Assembly (NCBI GenBank): GCA_014529385.2
Contig: CM043947.1
Location: 99,916,036-99,980,035 of the forward strand
Length of the DNA: 64,000 bases
Direction: 5' to 3'
Source: Adiantum capillus-veneris
Taxonomy: Eukaryota; Streptophyta; Polypodiopsida; Polypodiales; Pteridaceae
The translations under genes were made by a program, and so were the position numbers. Below the pieces are notes generated by a model that saw only the letters and a program-made list of their open reading frames with translations, had not been told where the DNA came from and did no database searches. This document shows positions 10,180 to 19,206 of the stretch, one piece after another. How positions within the stretch are numbered: the first letter of the stretch is position 1; each line of letters begins with the position of its first letter.

Positions 10180-10930
10180 CTAACGTACATCACAACGTTT
10201 TACAAACTCCTCAGCATCCATGTGCAATGTAGACCACCATATTCCTGCGGTTACGACAATTTTTTCCGTCTTATCGCCTGAAAAATGGCCTCCACTTATT
10301 CCTTCATGTGCGTGTTCTAGATTCAGCAGGTATTCACTTTCACTTGCAGAGATTCTAAGTTGATTGTCCTTTCCTCTCTTGTAGAGTTGATTTCCAATTA
10401 AATTAAAGTCTCGATCCTCCCACTCTATAGCCTTTTTTCGCGCTTTTGTTATGTTTTTAGGAAATGTCCTTGTTGTTAAGAAATCAATGATATATTGACT
10501 CCATGCAGGTGCAATGGTTACCTGAAACAATGTCGCGGGATCCACCGATCGTTTGGCACTGCATATAGTACAATTAGTAACATAAGCAAGTGTGTTAGCA
10601 TACATAGTTGGCCAATAAACTCCTAAGTGTTTCAATCTTTAGTGTGTTTTCATTGTTGAACAATGAAATGCACAATCTTGGATGTGTGCTTCTTCAAGAT
10701 AACACTCGAATTCCTCTGGATTTATACATAATCATAGAATTTGTTCCAAGCCTAGATGGTACAGTCGTCCTGCAATCAACTGAAATTTTTTTGTTTGTCA
10801 AAATGTTTGTTGTTTGGATTGATCTTCCTTGTTATCAAATCTACCTCCAAAGGAAAGAATGCTAACAATTTCCTGAGACCATTTGGGTATCATTTCAATA
10901 TTGAAAAGATAAGCATCAGGTATGATCATC
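10180..10930 (-). pseudogene. Two consecutive pre-integrase plus H2C2 modules (element D)
   Basis: Module 1 (about 10925-10540) opens with PKWSQEIVSILSF, then FQLIAGRLYHLG, then EEAHIQDCAFHC and GVYWPTMYANTLAYVTNC ending in a C-x2-C, with three in-frame stops. Module 2 (10520-10180) opens with PAWSQYIIDFLTT, then NQLYKRGKDNQLR, HAHEGISGGHFS and WWSTLHMDAEEFVKRC; its last Cys is missing. Both follow the same order of spacer helix, 'LY-x-G' segment and H2C2 zinc finger, but are not alike at DNA level. Gypsy elements normally have one such module before the integrase core. Confidence 0.7.
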
Positions 10931-11263
10931 TACTCCTTCAGGAGCTTCCCCGTTTTGTAGCCTTGAAAGATGATCCACCCGTAGATGAGTTTTACCTTTT
11001 CTTACTACCACTGTGAAGTCAAACCCCAGCAATATAATAAACCACCGTACAATTCTCCCAGTATTGCATGGTTTATTTACTAGATACAAAAGAGCTTGAT
11101 GATCTGTGAAGAACACAAATTTGTTTGCAAGCAAGTAATGCCGAAATTTCCTTACAGCATAAATCACTCCTAATCCCTCTCTTTCAGTGGTAATGTAGTT
11201 CTTTTCTGCACTATTTAGCTGTCGGCTCGCATAACAAACTGGGAAATCCATTGTTCCGTCTCT
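10916..11263 (-). pseudogene. Gypsy RNase H domain (element D)
   Basis: The reading frame starting MDFPVCYASRQLNSAE contains the Glu-bearing TTEREGLGVIYAVRKF and the Asp-bearing VFFTDHQALLYL, then a C-terminal basic/Asp segment (LRVDHLSRL). This is the RNase H that removes RNA from the RNA:DNA hybrid. It is cut off from RT by a 206-bp insertion immediately upstream. There is no second, plant-type RNase H here, unlike element C. Confidence 0.85.
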
Positions 11264-11469
11264 CCGGGGCAGTCACTTATCAAAAGACCCCTATATCACG
11301 TGCGTTCAAGAGGTAATTAATAATACCCGAATGTACATACTATAATTACACTGTGAGCCTATTTAAAAAACCCCCACCCCCCTCTGTATGTATACATTTT
11401 GGTCTTTTAATAATCCTCTCTGGTTAACTCACGTGATATCATACACATTCTAAAAAGTGACCGCCCCGG
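11264..11469. mobile_element. About 206-bp inverted-repeat element inserted between RT and RNase H
   Basis: The left end CCGGGGCAGTCACTT is matched, inverted, at the right end (CCGGGGCGGTCACTT on the other strand). A second pair of matches 20 to 30 bp inside (ATATCACGTG) extends the terminal inverted repeats to about 40 bp with mismatches. The centre is noncoding and AT-rich with a C-run. It splits the RT/RNase H frame. No clean target-site duplication is visible, so the superfamily is unassigned. Confidence 0.65.
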
Positions 11470-12620
11470 GTCTGTCTCCAGGTTGAGCCAGAATACTCCC
11501 AATTGCGTATGCAGATGCATGAATGTGAACATGGAATATCTTTTCCCAATCTGGTGCTTTAAGTATAGATGCTGATACAAGGTTCTCCTTAAGCTTTTGG
11601 AATGAAGTTTCACACTCATCAGTCCAGTCGAAACTGACTAATAAGCTATATAGAGGTTGTGCAATGACCGCATACATATATATGAATCTTCGATAGTATC
11701 CACAGTGTCCCATGAAAGATTGTACTTGTTTGGCATTAGTAGGCCTGGGCAAGTCTGCTATGACTCTAATTTTGTCTAGGTCAGTGGTTATGCCATTTCT
11801 TGAGACAATATGTCCTAAGATGCGGCTTTGCCTGACCATAAAAATGCACTTTTCCGGGTTGAGACAGATTCGATACGTTATGTACTTCTCAAATACCTTT
11901 TGTAAATGGTCAATATGTTCTTTTCGTATAAGAGAGTGGACACAGAGATCATCCATATATATTTCTAGGAATATTCTCAGGTATTCTTTGAACGCATGAG
12001 TCATTAACCTTTGGAAGGTAGTTGGAGCATTGGTTAGGCCAAAAGGCATAACCCTATATGCATATATTCCCCACTCTGTGGCAAATGCTGTTTTGTGTCG
12101 ATTCTCTATTGCAATTGCCAATTGGTTATACCCCGAAAATCCATCTAAAAAGGAATAAGCCCGTTTTCCTACCACCCTCTCAAGCACATGTTCTGTGATC
12201 GGCAAGGGATAATTATCCCTTATTGTGGCTGCGTTCACTTTTTTGAGGTTCACACACACACACACACGCGCAATTTTCCGTTCTTTTTGGGAACAACCAC
12301 AATGGGTGACACCCAATTTGTATGCTCGATTTCATAGATGAATTCAGCATCCATCAGCTTGTCAATATCCTCTTTGATTCGTTTAGCGAATGTGTCATTA
12401 TATGTGTAAGGACGTTGTTTGCTAGGTTTGGCATCTGATTTCTAAGGAATTGTATGTTGGCATATCGATGGATCAATTCCTTTGAGGTCTTTGTAGGACC
12501 ATGCAAACACATATTTATACTCTTGAGAAGTTGTGTTAGCCTTTCTTCTTCTTCAGGCTCTAAATCAGTTTCTATATAGACAAGCTGAGGCTCTTTGCCT
12601 GGCACAACGAGGTCTATCCG
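11470..12620 (-). pseudogene. Reverse transcriptase (element D)
   Basis: A long open stretch (12316-11470) holds the RT palm and fingers: NAATIRDNYPLP, FLDGFSGYNQLAIA, YRVMPFGLTNAPTTFQR, the catalytic IYMDDLCVHS, and the thumb region LGHIVSRNGI. The N-terminal part (12605-12354) is in another frame and degenerate. A (CA)n run at about 12250-12268 sits at the usual 'CVDYRKLNA' position. Domain order protease-RT-RNase H-integrase identifies Ty3/gypsy. The gene is defective through frameshifts and the downstream insertion. Confidence 0.9.
12248..12270. repeat. (CA)n microsatellite inside the RT coding region
   Basis: A short CA repeat on the plus strand is read as Val-Cys-Val-Cys in the RT frame at the start of the palm domain. 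Confidence 0.85.
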
Positions 12621-12661
12621 TTTTGATTCTTTCCCTTATTGGTAGTGTCATTATGATTTTT

Positions 12662-13330
12662 TTATCTTGGATGGTGAATTTTCGATAGTGGGATGGTACA
12701 TTCATGTTTTCTTTTCTGAATCCTCCTTACCGTCACTCCCTCAGTAGTCCATACCTCTCGTAACGACCATTTTAGTTCTTGGTATTTCTTTTTACGCTCC
12801 ATTTTGGTCCACTCTGGATCTTTTGTCTTTTCCTGTTTTGATTGTTGATATTTTCTTGTTTTTGTCTCTGTTTTAGTTTTCTGTGCTTGTTTTATTTCCT
12901 CATGTGTCCTTTCCCTTCGAACTCTTGAGAATCTTCTTGATATTTGGTCTTTTACACAATCCTCTGCCTTGATAAGCATTAGATAGTGAGTTTTATCTTT
13001 TATCATGGGCATCAGGTTCTCTCTAATTTTGTTTTCTATTCTTTTTTTCCTATAGCGTTCCTGGCGTCTAGGGTGTTGATTTGCAAAATCATAAAACTTG
13101 ATATTTGCGGTTGTCTCCCCACGCTCGCTTGAGCTGTCTGAACACTCGTTATCTGCATCATTACTTAATTCCAGATGCTCAGAGGAGTCATAAAACTCTT
13201 CTTGTTTTGGTGAGTCTACATACTCATCTCCTGCTAGTATAAGGCTTACCATGTAATAGGGTAGCACATCATAGCCATCCTTATCGCAAAATTTTGTCGT
13301 TGGGCTATCTGTAATGGTACAGACATCCAA
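12662..13330 (-). pseudogene. Charged linker between protease and RT (element D)
   Basis: A 222-codon minus-strand frame has an acidic first half (EEFYDSSEHLEL, ECSDSSSERGE) and a very basic second half (EWTKMERKKKYQELKW). No catalytic motif is present. Position between protease and RT and the composition suggest a polyprotein spacer. The 13331-13560 stretch joining it to the protease is out of frame but looks continuous in protein content. Confidence 0.5.
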
Positions 13331-13559
13331 TGTTGCTAGTATGTGTTCCCTTCCAGAAGTTTTAAGGCATCTTCGAGAAAAGGTTCCGGAATGTAATCCT
13401 TGTCCTCAATAGCTCTTTCTAAGATGCATTCCTCTCTTTTTAAGCTCCCACAATGTGAAGCTCCGCACATTCATAGCTCTTTTTTTTCCCCTAACCATGC
13501 TGGAAGTTCGGACCCTGCCAATGTAGCTGAATCAAACTCTTCCATTGGTGTCTAGTTCA

Positions 13560-13966
13560 CATCCTTGTAACTGTAGTCTTTTTGGTATACTTTGGTTGTA
13601 GTCTCCCCATGTCTGAGGTGTATGTGGTCGTAACCCCAATCCTAGACCATCTTTAATTGTCTCATGGATGGTCTTCCCAAGATGATCTCGTAATTGTTCT
13701 TTTTGTCGAAATCAACTATTGCAAATGTATGCTCATACTCGATTCCGCAAGAGGTGACAATTACTTTTTCTAAAAGTCCTAGAGGCTTTTCCATGAACCC
13801 ATCTGCCAGTTACAATTTCATTCTGGTAGCTCTGAAAGCCGGTTTTCCCCATTTTTTTCCAGCTTTCTTTGGTGGCGATAGCGACTCCTGCTCCACTGTC
13901 AAGAATAGCTTTGGAAACTTCTCCCTGGAATTCTACTGGTAGTGTGGTATTTCCATCTTCTCCCTC
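13560..13966 (-). pseudogene. Retropepsin (first protease, element D)
   Basis: Minus-strand translation shows PVEFQGEVSKAILDSGAG, with the canonical DSG active site near 13890, then ADGFMEKPLGLLEKV, FAIVDFD and YEIILGRPSMRQLK, the conserved second motif. A homopolymer frameshift lies just after the active site, and a stop replaces a residue after LKMV. It lies between gag and the RT linker, the normal gypsy order. Confidence 0.75.
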
Positions 13967-15156
13967 TCAATATTCTCCAACCTTGTTTAAAGGTACTAGC
14001 CTAGTGTTTAGTTGAGGCTTGTCCAATTCTCTGATCGCTTCTTGAAGCTTTGTGGTAGGATCTATTACTCCAAATTTTCTAAGCATTTGCCTACGGTGGT
14101 CCACATGTTTGGTCGTAACCTCAAGAGTTTGGCTAACGTGATTGTGCATGCCACAGGGGTGGACAATAACTCAATCAACCCTTGTGAATCCATCACTCTG
14201 TTGGAAGAAAATCTTTGAGATGGGACTGATCTGACCTCAGACTTAGCTTCATACTCCCCTAGGTAGGAGGGTAGAGTTTTTAGCGAGTCTGGTTGGCTGT
14301 GCCCCGAACTAATTGAATCCAGGTCTCCCCCTTGTGAATGCATATCAAAGTTCATTTGTGATCTTGCATCAAACTCTTCAATGGGAGGTAAGATCTCATT
14401 TTTCTCCTTTCTCGTGCTATTTATTTGGTGGTTCACCCTATTGGCTTCATTTGCTTCCCAGATTTGCTTCCATAGGTCATCTAAACTGTTACAATTCTTA
14501 CCCATTTCTACGAAAGTTTTAGGCTGGAAACCATCAATTGTATCATCTGTCGTATTGGGCACTATGATAGGTTCTCTCCTAGACTCAGAGGCAGCTCTCC
14601 TTCATGTCTACTTGTTTCTCTAGATTTGGTTTGATAGGGGTTGGAGCTGGTACCTCGTGCCAACTTGCAAGTTTACCAAGCGGATTTTCTATCAAGGATT
14701 GGGCTGTTTCAATCATCTTTCGACATATTTCCAACCTCTGTTTTTCTATTTCTGCATATGGATAAGTCATCCATCTTTGCTCTTGGGTTTGGTTGTTTTT
14801 GAGTCTGGCTTCATATGCTTTTAAAAGTGCGTCCAATTGCTCATTTACTTTTTCTCCGAGGACTGATCCTCCCGATCCTGCACTTTTGGGTTCTACTCTT
14901 TCCTTGGCTACTTTGGTTGTAGAAACGTGTGAACTTAAACTAGTTAGATCCTCTAACCGCTCCAATCTATCCTTTGTGTGTTTTAACTCCTCGGATAGAG
15001 CCGTTTTCTCTCATTCTCTCCTGGCTTTCATATACGCGTCTTTCTAGCTTTCCAAGTGCTTCTCTGATTTTCATTTCTGCACTTGGGGCATCGGTCTTTG
15101 CCTCTTCAATTATGGGTTCGTTTGTCATTCGTTGAGCTTGGGCTCGTGTCACTGCC
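13967..15156 (-). pseudogene. Gag copy B, C-terminal part (element D)
   Basis: Frames 15200-14967, 14965-14585, 14562-14065 and 14149-13967 encode the region between the gag zinc knuckles and the protease (landmarks SVLGEKVNEQLDALLKAYEA, MPNTTDDTIDGFQPK, GVIDPTTKLQEAIRELD). It matches gag copy A (19207-20240) closely in DNA and protein. It is separated from its N-terminal part by the TTAA-flanked transposon at 15161-16499. Confidence 0.75.
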
Positions 15157-15160
15157 TTAA

Positions 15161-16499
15161 CACTAGGTTGGTAATGGGACACTTTTATGTCCTGGGACAC
15201 TTTTATGTCCTGTTAAGTGACCATTTTCCTTGAATTATGTCAAGAGTTTTAAAATGGATTTTGAGGTGCTATCTATCTAGAAATTTGTCTCATGAGCTGA
15301 AAAAAACTTGACATTTTTTTGGAATATCAATTCCATCTTTAACCTTGTCCTTGCACAACATTTCACAACCTAAACTGTGTGAAAAAACGGGTCATGTTTT
15401 TGGCTTTTTTCAACTTTTTGCAACTATACCACTCTAGAATTCATGTTTGTGAGGTCTACAATGCTAGAGAACTATCTTTAGTAGTCCTCAACATGTCCTG
15501 ATGCTTCTAGGGAGAAATAAATGTTAAAGTTGTAAGTTATGCCCAAATTACAAAAATTGTCAAATCCTGTTTTTTAGCCAATTTTAGCTCTTCTATGATT
15601 TTTTTGGTGGCTTTCATGATATCCAAATGAAGTTTTGATTTTCTATGTCGCATATTGTAACATAAAGCTAATATTCCTTGAGTTTTGGGGCACCTAATAC
15701 CCTATTTTACATAGTAGACAACGATGGTTGATTTTTTCAACTATAGAAGAAAACAAAACATTCAAGTATATCAAGTATAGCTTTTTCAATATTGTTAGTT
15801 TCTTGTGATAACTACATGCATTTTGTAGGTAGTAACCATATCTAGTCATAAGGATCAAATTTGGCTAGATATTGAATAGTTTCTATGGGATTCTACAACT
15901 CATAATGTTGAACCCAGGATTTTCATGTTTGTTGTATTTAGCACTTCATCTTTGTCCCCAAGATTCCCCTTGGTAAGAGATGTATTATTCTTTTGACATG
16001 CTCCATGGCTCCTTATGAACCAAAAGGAAAATAGGGAACTAAGAAAACATGCATATATTATTTTTATTGAGCGTGGCTATAGAAACTTTGATGATAGGTT
16101 TGCAGAATGGTAAAAATTCAACTTTTTTGTACCTATTTCTTTTGGCAAAACAAAAAATAGTGAGTGAGAAGCAATCATATGTTCTGATCACCAACCCGTT
16201 GAAGTTAACTAGGGAATTTATCTCAAGTCCTACAAAAATCCCTAATCTTATTTTTATGCAACAAAACATAAGAAATGACTGTTTTGATGAAAATGTATTG
16301 GTCCATCAACTTTGGAGGCTTGGTGTGACCAAAAGATAAGAAATTTTACAAGTTTCTTATTTTTTCCATGTGTAGTAGGCCTTGAACTATAACCTCATGA
16401 AAGGATTTTACAAAATGAGTGGATCTACTATGGTTTTGGAGGTTTTTTTCAAAACCCTGAAAGGACACTTTTATGTCCTGTTAGGTTACCAACCTAGTG
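15161..16499. mobile_element. 1339-bp non-autonomous transposon flanked by TTAA
   Basis: Both ends carry the 14-bp terminal inverted repeat CACTAGGTTGGTAA, and both are flanked by TTAA (15157-15160 and 16500-16503). Gag copy A shows the empty site: a single TTAA at the same codon near 20240. Inside the termini lies the self-complementary 16-mer GGACACTTTTATGTCC, twice on the left (15177-15192, 15195-15210) and once on the right (16463-16478). There is no transposase ORF. A TTAA target duplication is the piggyBac signature. A TA duplication inside TTAA would fit the same data. The CACTA start is not accompanied by the 3-bp duplication of En/Spm elements. Confidence 0.8.
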
Positions 16500-16503
16500 T
16501 TAA

Positions 16504-18322
16504 TAGGTATTACTGTCTCATGTTCTGACCCTCTACTGGAAGGCACTGCTTCCACCATGCTCAAAGTAGTTTTTTCTTCTTTGCTCGGGTTCTTAGGGCA
16601 ATCAAGAATCAAGTGAGTAATTCCACACTTGGTGCAATACACATTGACTCTAATGATTTCATCATGAGGACAGTCTCTTAGCCAATGGTCTCTGGCATAC
16701 TTGTAGCAGGTTCCCTTAGGTTGTTGAGGTGCTCCTTGAGCTCCTCTCTGTTGGTATGCATGCGTCTGCCCGCCCATGTTTCTGTTGGCTATGAACAACA
16801 GTGTTCGTTCATCCAAGCTGTATCTTCCTTCTCCTGCTGCCTGTGTAGCTGTTGGTGGTCCTGTACTTCCAATCATGCTCCAAGGTTCTGGCGTTGTGGG
16901 TTCTTCCGGTGGATAATAGACGGGATTTGGTGCATATCCATTGGAATATTCGTAATATGCATGTATAGGTACCAAAGTCTTCTCTTCTGATTTGTTTATC
17001 GTTGGTGTGTATCTTATGCCGACCAGTCGTAATCTTGGTAGAAGTGGTTGTTGCCCCGATACCGGTTGTGGTCTTTCAACACCTACAGGTCCTGGTAGGT
17101 TTCCTGCTTCATACCTAGGCATCGATGGAAGTTGAGGAGATGCTACCTGAGCTTGGGGAAAATAAGGTCGCTCTGTCACATATCCCTTGTTATAATAACA
17201 TTCCTCCGTCACATGGTTTGTCCAGTTTTGTTCAATAGCACACCACTTTGGTTGCTTAGCCTGAGGCTTGGCATACATATTAATTTTTTTTAGCACTTTC
17301 TCCACAAGCTACTCCTGGCTTACAGCTACTTCTCCTTTCGGTGTTGTCTTAGCGGCCTTGCTTCCACTTTGTTGTGAGGATGAATCGTCATCAAAATCCT
17401 TGAATTCACCCTCCTTGTAGACCACACAATTGTCTACAAGGTAAAGAGCCTCCTTCGTTAACTCATTTAACGTCGTGCTGCTCTTCATATGTAAGTCCTT
17501 TTGGAGATTTGCGTTCCTTAGTCCTTGAATAAATATAATCATAAGTCTGGACTGAGTTGGCAGCTCTTCCACAAGGAAGAACTTCACATATCTTTTTAGT
17601 CGTAGGACTGCCTTTTGCACAGATTCCCCTTCTCTTTGTTTGAATTTATGGATTTGTGAGACTGTATTATGAGCTATTCCCCTTTGTGAGAATACCTCAA
17701 TAAACTCGTCAAAAATTTCCTCCATAGACTCAAAATCTCTACGCTCCACAGAGTCAAACCAAGTAGCAGCATCCTCTTCTAGGGTAAGTCCAAACCCTGC
17801 AAATTGAGTAGTGAAGTCCAGAACTTCTTCAGCTCTAATTACACGCACAAAGGCTGCTATGATCCCTAGGATCTCTGTTTCCCGTGTATTTCTTGTTTAC
17901 CCATTTTTGCACCTGAGAAGGTCTAACTCTACGATGGTCTACAAATCTCATCATTGGTTCTCCTTGTCCTACTCGATATACCTCCTCTGGCCTTAGGTAG
18001 TGGGAGGGTTCCTCTCCTAGAGGTGCCCCTAAGCCATAATTTCTAATGGTTCTTGCAAGAGGTGGTTCATCTCTTCTAACTCGTTCTATGGGTTGTCTTC
18101 CGGGCTCTGTTGACTCTTGAGTTTTTGGCTTACTCTCGCCTTGATACTGTGAATAGAGTGGTGGTTCTTGTAAATCTCCTAGCCCTCGTGTGGCTGGGTA
18201 ACCATATCTGCTTCGGTCTTGTTCTAATGTCGCACTTTGTTGAAGCCATGCCTGCAATGACGGTTGGGTTGCTTGTTGGTTCTGGTAGTTGAACGCCTGT
18301 TGTTGGTTAGAATGTGATGTTG
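16504..18322 (-). pseudogene. Gag copy B, N-terminal part: matrix-like, Retrotrans_gag and zinc knuckles
   Basis: Frames 18322-17835, 17848-17309 and 17305-16504. The first is Gln/Pro/Arg-rich (ATRGLGDLQEPPLYSQYQGE). The second is the capsid-like Retrotrans_gag domain (ATWFDSVERRDFESMEEIF, KQREGESVQKAVLRLKRY). The third ends with two zinc-knuckle-like motifs: CYKYARDHWLRDC, lacking its second Cys, and CTKCGITHLILDC. It binds and packages element RNA. The 5' end is cut at 18322, where a truncated TTAA-type transposon begins. Confidence 0.85.
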
Positions 18323-18710
18323 CCCAAAACAATTTTTTTGTACCTATTTTTTTTGCCCAAAACAAAATTAGTGAGGTAAAAGCAACCATATGTTTTGGTC
18401 ACCAACCCATTGAAGTTAACGGGGCATTTTATCTCATGTCCTACAAAAATCTCCACTCTTATTTATATGCAATCAACCGTAAGAAATTGCTATTTTGAGC
18501 AAAATGCAATGGTCCATCAACTTTGGAGGCTTGTAGTGACCAAGGGATGAGAAAAATTACAAGTTTCTCATTTTTTCCATATGTAGTAGTTATTGAACTA
18601 TAAGCTCATGAAAGGATTTTTCAAAATGAGTGGATCTACTATGGTTTTGGAAATTTTTCCCAAAACCCTAAAAAGACACTTTTATGTCCTGTTAGGTTAC
18701 CATTCTAGTG
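18323..18710. mobile_element. Truncated copy of the TTAA-flanked transposon
   Basis: It matches 16115-16499 with scattered differences, ends in ACACTTTTATGTCC, a degenerate terminal repeat (CATTCTAGTG) and TTAA at 18711-18714. The intact homologous sequence near 10406 also has TTAA at this point, confirming the right boundary. The left end is missing and abuts gag copy B, so a deletion removed it. Confidence 0.75.
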
Positions 18711-18714
18711 TTAA

Positions 18715-19206
18715 AGTCTTGAGCCTCCCACTCTATAGCCCTTTTTTGCGCTTTTGTTATGTTTTTATGAAATGTCCTTGTTGTTAAGAAATCAATGATA
18801 TATTGACTCCATGCAGGTGCAATGGTTACCTGAAACAATGTCGCGTGATCCACCGCTCGTTTGGCACTGCATATAGTACAATTGTTAACATAAGCATGTG
18901 TGTTAGCATACATAGTTGGCCAATAAACTCGTAAGTGTTTCAATCGTTAGTGTGTTTTCATTGTTGAACAATGAAATGCCCAATCTTGGATGTGTGCTTC
19001 TTCAAGATAACACTCGAATTCCTCTGGATTTATACAATATAATCATAGAATTTGGTCCAAGCCTAGATGGTACAGTCGTCCTGCAATCAACTGAAATTTT
19101 TTTGTTTGTCAAAATGTTTGTTGTTTGGATCGATCTTCCTTGTCATCAAATCTACCTCCAAAGGAAAGAATGCTAACAATTTCCTGAGACCATTTGGGTA
19201 TCATTT
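18715..19206 (-). pseudogene. Displaced copy of H2C2 module 1 (element D)
   Basis: DNA matches 10412-10905 almost base for base. The best frame (18943-18715) gives MKHLRVYWPTMYANTHAYVN and the C-x2-C finger, then the start of module 2. It joins gag copy A at 19206/19207, so the protease, RT and RNase H of this copy were deleted. Confidence 0.85.

Noticed and set aside
15161-16499. Assignment of the TTAA-flanked transposon to En/Spm because its ends start CACTA
   Set aside because: The empty/filled site comparison gives TTAA (or TA) at both sides, not the 3-bp direct duplication expected for CACTA elements, and no En/Spm subterminal structure is seen.
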